Positions 1 to 8,665 of a stretch of DNA of 17,500 nt are shown piece by piece. The stretch spans positions 1,822,501 to 1,840,000 of the forward strand of contig WPIO01000054.1 of the NCBI GenBank assembly GCA_009760855.2. The letters run 5' to 3'. The translations under genes were made by a program, and so were the position numbers. Origin of the DNA: Cristatella mucedo. Taxonomy: Eukaryota; Bryozoa; Phylactolaemata; Cristatellidae. The notes below the pieces were generated by a model. It was not told the origin of the DNA. It was given only the letters and a program-made list of their open reading frames with translations, and made no database searches. How positions within the stretch are numbered: position 1 is the stretch's first letter; each line of letters opens with the position of its first letter.

Positions 1-586
1 TGCTACCTATCTATCTATGCGATAGCTATGTGCAGCTGCTAGCTATCTATATATCTATCCGATAGCTATGTACAGCTGCTATCTATCTATCTATGCGATA
101 GCTATGTGCAGCTGCTATCTATCTATCTATCTATGCGATAGCTATGTGCAGCTGCTATCTATCTATCTATCCGATAGCTATGTGCAGCTGCTATCTATCT
201 ATCTATGCGATAGCTATGTGCAGCTGCTATCTATCTATCTATCCGATAGCTATGTGCAGCAGCTGCTATCTATCTATCTATGCGATAGCTATGTGCAGCT
301 GCTATCTATCTATCTATGCGATAGCTATGTGCAGCTGCTATCTATCTATCTATCTATCCGATAGCTATCTACAGCTGCTATCTATCTATCTATGCGATAG
401 CTATGTGCAGCTGCTATCTATCTATCTATCCGATAGCTATGTACAGCTGCTAGCTATCTATCTATCCGATAGCTATGTGCAGCTGCTAGCTATCTATCTA
501 TCCGATAGCTATGTACAGCTGCTAGGTATCTATCTATCCGATAGCTATGTACAGCTGCTAGCTAACTATCTATCCGATAGCTATCT

Positions 587-657
587 AAAGCACCTAGAGA
601 GAGATTAAGTTCTCTGAGGGCGCTTTATCAAGTGAATTATTATTATCATTATTATTA
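587..657 (+). mobile_element. LINE/SINE 3'-tail fragment inside the minisatellite, copy 1
   Basis: This 71-bp stretch interrupts a repeat unit exactly between CTATCT and CAGCTGCT. It matches the 3' end of the LINE and SINEs found elsewhere in the window: AAGCACCTAGAGAGAGATT, then TTCTCTGAGGGCGCTTTATC, then a tail of ATT steps with one ATC. No target-site duplication longer than about 2-3 bp (TA) is visible. The next units carry private changes (GCTGTGTGCAGCTGTTATC and CTACACTGCTAGC) that are shared with the other three copies. Confidence 0.9.
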
Positions 658-2106
658 CAGCTGCTAGCTATCTATCTATCTATCCGATAGCTGTGTGCAG
701 CTGTTATCTATCTATCTATCTATTCGATAGCTATCTACACTGCTAGCTATCTATCTATCCGATAGCTATGTGCAGCTGCTATCTATCTATCTATCCGATA
801 GCTATGTACAGCTGCTATCTATCTATCTATCTATCCGATAGCTATGTGCAGCTGCTATCTATCTATCTATCCGATAGCTATGTACAGCTGCTAGCTATCT
901 ATCTATCCGATAGCTATGTGCAGCTGCTATCTATCTATCTATCTATCCGATAGCTATGTGCAGCTGCTAGCTATCTATCTATCCGATAGCTATGTGCAGC
1001 TGCTATCTATCTATCTATCTATCCGATAGCTATGTGCAGCTGCTATCTATCTATCTATCTATCCGATAGCTATGTACAGCTGCTAGCTAACTATCTATCC
1101 GATAGCTATGTGCAGCTGCTATCTATCTATCTATCCGATAGCTATGTACAGCTGCTAGCTATCTATCTATCCGATAGCTATGTGCAGCTGCTATCTATCT
1201 ATCTATCTATCCGATAGCTATGTGCAGCTGCTAGCTATCTATCTATCCGATAGCTATGTGCAGCTGCTATCTATCTATCTATCTATCCGATAGCTATGTG
1301 CAGCTGCTAGCTATCTATCTATCCGATAGCTATGTGCAGCTGCTATCTATCTATCTATCCGATAGCTATGTACAGCTGCTATCTATCTATCTATCCGATA
1401 GCTATGTGCAGCTGCTATCTATCTATCTATCTATCCGATAGCTATGTGCAGCTGCTAGCTATCTATCTATCCGATAGCTATGTGCAGCTGCTAGCTATCT
1501 ATCTATCTATCTATCCGATAGCTATGTGCAGCTGCTAGCTATCTATCTATCCGATAGCTATGTGCAGCTGCTATCTATCTATCTATCTATCCGATAGCTA
1601 TGTACAGCTGCTAGCTATCTATCTATCCGATAGCTATGTGCAGCTGCTATCTATCTATCTATCCGATAGCTATGTACAGCTGCTATCTATCTATCTATGC
1701 GATAGCTATGTGCAGCTGCTATCTATCTATCTATCTATCCGATAGCTATCTACAGCTGCTATCTATCTATCTATGCGATAGCTATGTGCAGCTGCTATCT
1801 ATCTATCTATCTATCCGATAGCTATGTGCAGCTGCTATCTATCTATCTATCCGATAGCTATGTGCAGCTGCTATCTATCTATCTATCCGATAGCTATGTA
1901 CAGCTGCTAGCTATCTATCTATCCGATAGCTATGTGCAGCTGCTAGCTATCTATCTATCCGATAGCTATGTGCAGCTGCTATCTATCTATCTATCTATCC
2001 GATAGCTATGTGCAGCTGCTAGCTATCTATCTATCCGATAGCTATGTGCAGCTGCTATCTATCTATCTATCCGATAGCTATGTACAGCTGCTAGCTAACT
2101 ATCTAT

Positions 2107-2770
2107 CCGATAGCTATCTAAAGCACCTAGAGAGAGATTAAGTTCTCTGAGGGCGCTTTATCAAGTGAATTATTATTATCATTATTATTACAGCTGCTAG
2201 CTATCTATCTATCTATCCGATAGCTGTGTGCAGCTGTTATCTATCTATCTATCTATCCGATAGCTATCTACACTGCTAGCTATCTATCTATCCGATAGCT
2301 ATCTACAGCTGCTAGCTATCTATATATCCGATAGCTATGTGCAGCTGCTATCTATCTATCTATCCGATAGCTATCTACAGCTGCTAGCTATCTATATATC
2401 CGATAGCTATGTGCAGCTGCTATCTATCTATCTATGCGATAGCTATGTGCAGCTGCTATCTATCTGTCTATCTATCCGATAGCTATGTACAGCTGCTATC
2501 TATCTGTCTATGCGATAGCTATGTGCAGCTGCTATCTATCTATCTATCTATCCGATAGCTATGTACAGCTGCTATCTATCTGTCTATGCGATAGCTATGT
2601 GCAGCTGCTATCTATCTATCTATCCGATAGCTATGTACAGCTGCTAGCTATCTATCTATCTATCCGATAGCTATGTACAGCTGCTAGCTATCTATCTATC
2701 CGATAGCTATCTACAGCTGCTATCTATCTATCTATCTATCCGAGAGCTATGTACAGCTGCTATCTATCTA
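2107..2770. repeat. Duplicated block of the array, left copy (partner 4561-5268)
   Basis: This block starts in the unit holding the 71-bp tail and continues through the CTATATATCC, CTGTCTATG and CCGAGAGC variant units. The same order of rare variants is found about 2.45-2.5 kb downstream at 4561-5268. Small 4-bp and unit-length differences account for the slightly changing offset. This is higher-order repeat structure from unequal exchange or segmental duplication. Confidence 0.75.
2120..2190 (+). mobile_element. LINE/SINE 3'-tail fragment inside the minisatellite, copy 2
   Basis: This reads base for base like the copy at 587, with the same junctions to the repeat on both sides and the same private variants in the following units. 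It lies 1533 bp downstream of copy 1. Identical junctions show that it arose by duplication of the array, not by a new insertion. Confidence 0.9.
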
Positions 2771-3185
2771 TCTATGCGATAGCTATGTGCAGCTGCTATC
2801 TATCTATCTATCCGATAGCTATGTGCAGCTGCTATCTATCTATCTATGCGATAGCTATGTGCAGCTGCTATCTATCTATCTATGCGATAGCTATGTGCAG
2901 CTGCTATCTATCTATCCGATAGCTATCTACAGCTGCTATCTATCTATCTATGCGATAGCTATGTGCAGCTGCTATCTATCTATCTATCCGATAGCTATGT
3001 GCAGCTGCTATCTATCTATCTATGCGATAGCTATGTGCAGCTGCTATCTATCTATCTATGCGATAGCTATGTGCAGCTGCTATCTATCTATCCGATAGCT
3101 ATCTACAGCTGCTATCTATCTATCTATGCGATAGCTATGTGCAGCTGCTATCTATCTATCTATCCGATAGCTATGTGCAGCTGCT
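2751..3185. repeat. 176-bp higher-order repeat, about 2.5 copies
   Basis: Within the array a block of five units (four of 36 bp and one of 32 bp, total 176 bp) is itself tandemly repeated. The short 32-bp unit is at 2886-2917 and again at 3062-3093, followed in both cases by a TCTACAG unit. The pattern breaks at about 3186, where the unit changes to the GCTAGC form. Confidence 0.8.
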
Positions 3186-3904
3186 AGCTATCTATCTATC
3201 CGATAGCTATGTACAGCTGCTAGGTATCTATCTATCCGATAGCTATGTGCAGCTGCTATCTATCTATCTATGCGATAGCTATGTGCAGCTGCTATCTATC
3301 TATCTATCCGATAGCTATGTGCAGCTGCTATCTATCTATCTATGCGATAGCTATGTGCAGCTGCTATCTATCTATCTATGCGATAGCTATGTGCAGCTGC
3401 TATCTATCTATCTATCCGATAGCTATGTGCAGCTGCTATCTATCTGTCTATCCGATAGCTATGTGTAGCTGCTATCTATCTATCTATGCGATAGCTATGT
3501 GCAGCTGCTATCTATCTATCTATCTATCCGATAGCTATCTACAGCTGCTATCTATCTGTCTATGCGATAGCTATGTGCAGCTGCTATCTATCTATCTATC
3601 CGATAGCTATGTACAGCTGCTATCTATCTATCTATGCGATAGCTATGTGCAGCTGCTATCTATCTATCTATCTATCCGATAGCTATCTACAGCTGCTATC
3701 TATCTATCTATGCGATAGCTATGTGCAGCTGCTATCTATCTATCTATCCGATAGCTATGTACAGCTGCTAGCTATCTATCTATCCGATAGCTATGTGCAG
3801 CTGCTAGCTATCTATCTATCCGATAGCTATGTACAGCTGCTAGGTATCTATCTATCCGATAGCTATGTACAGCTGCTAGCTAACTATCTATCCGATAGCT
3901 ATCT

Positions 3905-3975
3905 AAAGCACCTAGAGAGAGATTAAGTTCTCTGAGGGCGCTTTATCAAGTGAATTATTATTATCATTATTATTA
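3905..3975 (+). mobile_element. LINE/SINE 3'-tail fragment inside the minisatellite, copy 3
   Basis: Same 71-bp insert and junctions. Its left flank, including the rare CTAGGTATC unit, matches the left flank of copy 1 for more than 200 bp (about 360-586 against 3678-3904). Copies 1 and 3 are therefore closest to each other on that side. Confidence 0.9.
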
Positions 3976-4573
3976 CAGCTGCTAGCTATCTATCTATCTA
4001 TCCGATAGCTGTGTGCAGCTGTTATCTATCTATCTATCTATCCGATAGCTATCTACACTGCTAGCTATCTATCTATCCGATAGCTATCTACAGCTGCTAG
4101 CTATCTATATATCCGATAGCTATGTGCAGCTGCTATCTATCTATCTATGCGATAGCTATGTGCAGCTGCTATCTATCTATCTATCCGATAGCTATGTACA
4201 GCTGCTATCTATCTGTCTATCCGATAGCTATGTGCAGCTGCTATCTATCTATCTATCTATCCGATAGCTATGTGCAGCTGCTAGCTATCTATCTATCCGA
4301 TAGCTATGTGCAGCTGCTAGCTATCTATCTATCCGATAGCTATGTGCAGCTGCTATCTATCTATCTATCTATCCGATAGCTATCTACAGCTGCTATCTAT
4401 CTATCTATGCGATAGCTATGTGTAGCTGCTATCTATCTATCTATCTATCCGATAGCTATGTGCAGCTGCTAGCTATCTATCTATCCGATAGCTATGTGCA
4501 GCTGCTATCTATCTATCTATCTATCCGATAGCTATGTACAGCTGCTAGCTAACTATCTATCCGATAGCTATCT

Positions 4574-4644
4574 AAAGCACCTAGAGAGAGATTAAGTTCT
4601 CTGAGGGCGCTTTATCAAGTGAATTATTATTATCATTATTATTA
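4574..4644 (+). mobile_element. LINE/SINE 3'-tail fragment inside the minisatellite, copy 4
   Basis: Same 71-bp insert and junctions, 669 bp after copy 3. Its right flank follows that of copy 2 for about 650 bp with few changes, including the rare CCGAGAGCTATG unit (at 2741 and again at 5239). Copies 2 and 4 therefore belong to one duplicated block. Confidence 0.9.
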
Positions 4645-6291
4645 CAGCTGCTAGCTATCTATCTATCTATCCGATAGCTGTGTGCAGCTGTTATCTATCT
4701 ATCTATCTATCCGATAGCTATCTACACTGCTAGCTATCTATCTATCCGATAGCTATCTACAGCTGCTAGCTATCTATCTATATATCCGATAGCTATGTAC
4801 AGCTGCTATCTATCTATCTATCCGATAGCTATCTACAGCTGCTAGCTATCTATATATCCGATAGCTATGTGCAGCTGCTATCTATCTATCTATGCGATAG
4901 CTATGTGCAGCTGATATCTATCTGTCTATCTATCCGATAGCTATGTACAGCTGCTATCTATCTGTCTATGCGATAGCTATGTGCAGCTGCTATCTATCTA
5001 TCTATCTATCCGATAGCTATGTACAGCTGCTATCTATCTGTCTATGCGATAGCTATGTACAGCTGCTATCTATCTATCTATCCGATAGCTATGTGCAGCT
5101 GCTAGCTATCTATCTATCTATCCGATAGCTATGTGCAGCTGCTATCTATCTATCTATCTATCCGATAGCTATGTACAGCTGCTAGCTATCTATCTATCCG
5201 ATAGCTATCTACAGCTGCTATCTATCTATCTATCTATCCGAGAGCTATGTACAGCTGCTATCTATCTATCTATGCGATAGCTATGTGCAGCTGCTATCTA
5301 TCTATCTATGCGATAGCTATGTGCAGCTGCTATCTATCTATCTATCCGATAGCTATGTACAGCTGCTATCTATCTATCTATGCGATTGCTATGTGCAGCT
5401 GCTATCTATCTATCTATCTATCCGATAGCTATCTACAGCTGCTATCTATCTATCTATCCGATAGCTATGTGCAGCTGCTAGCTATCTATATATCCGATAG
5501 CTATGTGCAGCTGCTATCTATCTATCTATCTATCCGATAGCTATGTACAGCTGCTATCTATCTGTCTATGCGATAGCTATGTGCAGCTGCTATCTATCTA
5601 TCTATCCGATAGCTATGTACAGCTGCTATCTATCTATCTATCCGATAGCTATGTACAGCTGCTATCTATCTATCTATCCGATAGCTATGTGCAGCTGCTA
5701 GCTATCTATCTATCCGATAGCTATGTGCAGCTGCTATCTATCTATCTATGCGATAGCTATCGACAGTTCTGCCGAGAGAGCGAACGCCACTGCCAAGCTC
5801 GAAGCTGCCGAGAGACGTGGACCCGGTGAATATCTTGCAAGTGCATCTGAGAGGGTTTTGACGTAATGGTCACACGACGCTGGAGCGATGTCGTGCGACA
5901 GAAGACAACGCTGCGAGTGCCGCAGCGGAGCGCCTTCTCGTCCTAGCAATTGGGGAAAGCTTTGTGCACAGCTCGTGGCGCTGGATCACTGCTGGTACGT
6001 TTCAAGGGTTGCACGGCTGGATTGTTGAGCTCGAGGATTCGGCCAAACCAGGTGCCGACGGCGCCAGCGGCTGTGCCTGTGGCGCCACAGTTTCTATGCT
6101 CTGCTGTTTTTCACGATCGTTAATGGCTTCGTAATGAGCTCACCGGGTCACGGCTCCGACGGCTGCAGCTCTCGGACGGCTGGCTGCATGCAGGGGATTG
6201 CTTTGAGGCTGGCTTCCTGTGGCGTTTGCGGGTATCCTCTATCTTGGCTTACTGTGCTCGGCTTGATTTATGCAGTCCTTCACGTCGGTGC

Positions 6292-6329
6292 TGCAGAGCC
6301 GGTCCTATTCCTTTTGGACCGGCTCTGCA
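6292..6329. other. Perfect 14-bp hairpin followed by a T run
   Basis: TGCAGAGCCGGTCC at 6292-6305 is the exact reverse complement of 6316-6329, with a 10-nt loop. TTTTT follows at about 6331-6335. In bacteria this would look like an intrinsic terminator. In this animal-like context it may be chance, or the end of a polymerase III or small hairpin transcript. The structure is seen in the sequence; the function is unknown. Confidence 0.6.
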
Positions 6330-6532
6330 TTTTTACCAAGCGCTGCCTCCTTGAGTAGCTTTGGTCGTTGAGCCTCTACGCAGCTATAGCAGTAATCTTA
6401 GTTCCACAGGGGCTGGAGTGGGTTGTGTGGGGTCTATCAGTGAATTGGCTTAGGAGAAACACGGCGAACCGGCCGATGTCAAATCGGCTCAGGAAATGCC
6501 ACTCTTAGTCCCTCGTAGCCTCACAGCGTTCG

Positions 6533-6559
6533 CTCGAGTCCTCTGAAGGAGGACTCGAG
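6533..6559. other. Perfect 11-bp hairpin
   Basis: CTCGAGTCCTC at 6533-6543 is the exact reverse complement of 6549-6559, with a 5-nt loop. Wobble and one further pair extend it outward. No role is evident. Confidence 0.6.
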
Positions 6560-7183
6560 TGAAGGGGTTGAATCTTCCTGTAATGAGTGTGTGTTTCTGT
6601 TCAGAATCTTGAAGTGCGCAGGCTGCTGGCTCCATCGTCTATGCTTGCTGCCTACAGCTGGACAAATCTGTCCAGGCAGTGCCCTAGTCTCACCACCACG
6701 TGACCCGGCGGCTGCCGAATGTGCACCTAGTAACACAAGTTAAGGCAACGGCTCGCGCGCACGCGCGCTTAGCTGCAAAAGAACCCGAGCGTCTGCCATC
6801 GAGCAGGTGAGTCGCTGTAGCTGCAGCCTGCTGCACTGAAACTCTCCATCAGCCAAGAGCCCCCCAGTTTTAGGCCCCGTTGGCCTCTCGATAACCGTGC
6901 GACCATCCACCTCGTGAGAAACCGGGATGTCCAGGGAGGCAGGTGCGCCAGACCCGAGAGCGGCACTTCGGCAGAGACTGGATTTTCAGCTTCTGCGTCT
7001 CTAGCATGTCGTGCTGCTATTTTTTTTTAAAGCAGGTGCTAAGATCACTCCTCATTCGCTCGAGTCTGTGAGCTACGGCAACTCGACGGTAAGGCGCCAT
7101 ACTTGCCATTCCAGGCTCGATGCGTTCCATTTGAGCAGCAGGCAATTTTGGCGCTGCACTGCTTGCTTTGCACTTTGCTCTGA

Positions 7184-7228
7184 GGCCTCTGAGGTCAAAG
7201 GCCTCTGAGGTCAAAGGCCTCTGAGGTT
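7184..7228. repeat. 16-bp tandem repeat, 2.8 copies
   Basis: The unit GGCCTCTGAGGTCAAA repeats at 7184, 7200 and 7216 (the last is partial). Each unit includes the palindrome CCTCTGAGG. The join between units reads AGGTCAAAGGCCT, which resembles a nuclear-receptor DR1 site with an imperfect second half. Confidence 0.85.
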
Positions 7229-7321
7229 GCTTTAAATGGCTTGTAGAACCTTCCTGCCACGAGCGTTCGCCAGTAAAATGACAGCTTCTAGGCTGCTTGC
7301 AATGTCATTCAGAATGACAAT

Positions 7322-7430
7322 ACTCACCATTCAATTGCACTTCCCTTTGCAGCAAATGTTAAGCGCCCAGAGAGAGATTTAGTTCTCTGAGGGCGCTTTA
7401 TCGAGTGCATTATTATTATTATTATTATTG
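7322..7430 (+). mobile_element. CR1/L2-like LINE 3' end, plus orientation
   Basis: This matches the reverse complement of the 3' end of the LINE at 13543-14800 (CTTTGCAGCAAATG, then AAGCGCC...AGAGAGAGATTTAG...TTCTCTGAGGGCGCTT). It ends in an ATT repeat with a final TTG. The stem AAGCGCCC/GGGCGCTT is perfect here. Homology stops upstream near ACTCACCAT. It abuts a minus-strand body of the same family (7435-8095) that lacks exactly this 3' piece, so it may be an inverted end rather than a separate insertion. Confidence 0.85.
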
Positions 7431-7434
7431 ATGA

Positions 7435-8095
7435 AATTGCTAGATACGACATAGAGGTCAGGGTAAGCATGTAGATATGATTGTTAGCCCCAGGCAGCAG
7501 TGTCAGCACGAATGAGTACAAAAAGCACGGTTCACAAGGACCCAATAAATGCTTTAATAAACGTGTGTGCACTTTCAGGTTCTTTGTAAATGTCGTCGTG
7601 TCGGGGGGGGGGTTGTGACGTCAGTCGTGAGCTGGTTCCAGGCTTTGGGAGCATTGCTAAAACTAAACATTTGATTTGAGTCAGAAAAGCAGGTGGCACA
7701 ATGCTAAGCCTGGTGAGGGAGGTAATTCTGAGGGGTAGGCTGGAACCAGAGAACGGAGGGACCTAAAGTATGTGACAGAATCTTTAAGTCAATACACTGT
7801 TTGACTGGGAGCCAGTGCAGGTCGGCTAAAAGTAGTTTATGTGGCCACTGCGACGCTCGCGACAGATAAGCCTACCTAGCGTCAGAGTTCTGCACCGACT
7901 GGAATCGCCTGATTGCACAGGCCGGTAGACCGGCAAGCAGTGACTTACACGGGTCGAGGCAGGATATTACGAATTTGTCGACCAATATGGATTCCATAGC
8001 TCTGTTTAAGTAAGCCGAAATTCTAGCAACTCTGTGCAGCTGAAAGCACACTAAAGACTATGGAGCTGTTGCCTTCGTCTAGTGAAAAATACCTC
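7435..8095 (-). pseudogene. Degraded CR1/L2-like LINE body: reverse transcriptase C-terminus and 3' UTR
   Basis: Aligned by eye with 13660-14365, this is a second minus-strand copy of the same element. On the minus strand it still encodes LADLHWLPVKQCIDLKIL and, after damage, NAPKAWNQL. These correspond to the conserved HWLPV and APKAWNSLP segments after the catalytic part of CR1/L2-type reverse transcriptases. Stops and frameshifts are frequent. A GGGG stretch in the better copy has become a G10 run at 7603-7612. Its own terminal tail is missing on the left, where 7322-7430 lies in the opposite orientation. Confidence 0.85.
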
Positions 8096-8270
8096 CATAG
8101 CTTTGTAGTATTCGTAGTATGATCGATTAGTATGATATGATGTTTTTGTTAGATTATTATTGTTAGATTAGCATGATATGATCGATAGGATGATCGCGGC
8201 GCGAGATGTTATCGAGACCACGTGATCAGTTTCATGCACAACAATAGTGCCCGCCTATAATAAGTGATTG

Positions 8271-8345
8271 GGGCTGCGATGGCCCAAGAGGTAAGGTACT
8301 TGCTCTTCAGTACCGAGATCCTGGGTTCGAATCCTGCGGTGTGAG
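8271..8345 (+). mobile_element. tRNA-like SINE head with A and B boxes
   Basis: An A-box match (TGGCCCAAGAGG at 8280-8291) and a perfect B box (GGTTCGAATCC at 8324-8334) lie 44 bp apart. This is the internal polymerase III promoter layout of a tRNA. I could not fold a clean cloverleaf with a matching acceptor stem, so I call it a tRNA-derived SINE head, not a tRNA gene. It is followed directly by a LINE 3' end in the opposite orientation. A diverged true tRNA gene is the alternative. Confidence 0.65.
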
Positions 8346-8351
8346 ATCACT

Positions 8352-8590
8352 TATCATAATAACAATACATTTGTATAACGCCCTTAGAGAACTCAATCTC
8401 TTTCTAGGCATGGTACATTTGCTGCAAAGAAGCACGATCAAATGGAAAGTGTTAGCATGCTCAATGACAGTAAGTCTAACATGGATAGAGGTGACATGCT
8501 GTCAGCATGTAAATACGGCTAATGGAACCAAGCACAGTTTGAGCACGCATGACCATGCCAAGGACGAATATGGACCCAGTAAAGGTAATT
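8352..8590 (-). mobile_element. 5'-truncated LINE 3' end, minus orientation
   Basis: Reads as ATAATAA tail, GCCCTTAGAGAACTCAATCT, CTTTCTAGGC, TTTGCTGCAAAG, and later AGGACGAATATGGACCCA. All are in the same order as in the LINE copy at 13543-13790. Homology ends near 8590. No reading frame of interest is included. Confidence 0.85.
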
Positions 8591-8620
8591 TCTAGCTCCA
8601 ACTGACGGCGATAGCCATTC

Positions 8621-8665
8621 ATGCAGTAAATGTTAAGTGCCTAGAAAGATATTGAGTTCTCATCT
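8621..8665 (+). mobile_element. Short LINE/SINE tail fragment, plus orientation
   Basis: AGTAAATGTTAAGTGCCTAG followed by AAAGATATTGAGTTCTCA matches the stem-loop part of the shared 3' tail. The GGGCGCTT half and the ATT tail are missing. It faces the element at 8352-8590 in opposite orientation. Confidence 0.7.

Larger units (their letters stand above)
1..5766. repeat. 36-bp minisatellite/satellite array with higher-order structure
   Basis: The array is a head-to-tail repeat of a 36-bp unit. The unit is GATAGCTATGTGCAGCTGCT followed by three to four CTAT steps ending in CC or GC. About 150 units are present and the left end is cut by the window edge. Length variants are 32, 36 and 40 bp, differing by one CTAT, plus one 39-bp unit near 250 with an extra GCA. 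Base variants recur: TGTGCAG / TGTACAG / TCTACAG, GCTATC / GCTAGC, CCGATAG / GCGATAG, and rarer CTGTCTAT, CTAACTAT and CTAGGTAT. Blocks of variants recur far apart, which shows segmental amplification. The last recognisable unit ends at GATAGCTATCGACAG. Two forward frames stay open because 36 is a multiple of 3, but the frequent 4-bp length changes break them, so the array is not treated as coding. All three reverse frames hit TAG stops inside every unit. Confidence 0.97.
5767..7183. other. Apparently single-copy sequence, no gene recognised
   Basis: Right flank of the satellite. Short open frames exist (for example 6134-6358 on the plus strand, 74 codons) but none shows a recognisable domain or convincing coding character. 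The stretch contains several perfect hairpins (6292-6329, 6472-6488, 6533-6559, 6658-6675), a GCGC-alternating tract near 6749-6770, and a T9 run at 7020-7028. Confidence 0.5.

Noticed and set aside
1-5766. CRISPR-like regular repeat
   Set aside because: The 36-bp units adjoin directly with no unique spacers, so this is a tandem satellite.
68-5829. Many forward open frames of 60-154 codons over positions 68-5829
   Set aside because: They are readings of the 36-bp minisatellite; repeated 4-bp length changes shift the frame, and the peptides are only the repeat translated.
6292-6335. Bacterial intrinsic terminator and bacterial origin of the flank
   Set aside because: No bacterial-type genes or ribosome binding sites nearby; surroundings are animal-type repeats.
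8124-8186. Target-site duplication around a small insertion (GATTAG(T/C)ATGATATGAT twice)
   Set aside because: The two 17-bp copies flank only a short T-rich piece with no element features; a simple imperfect duplication is as likely.
8271-8345. Functional tRNA gene
   Set aside because: Good A and B boxes, but I could not pair a proper acceptor stem or define an anticodon arm, and it sits among SINE/LINE pieces.
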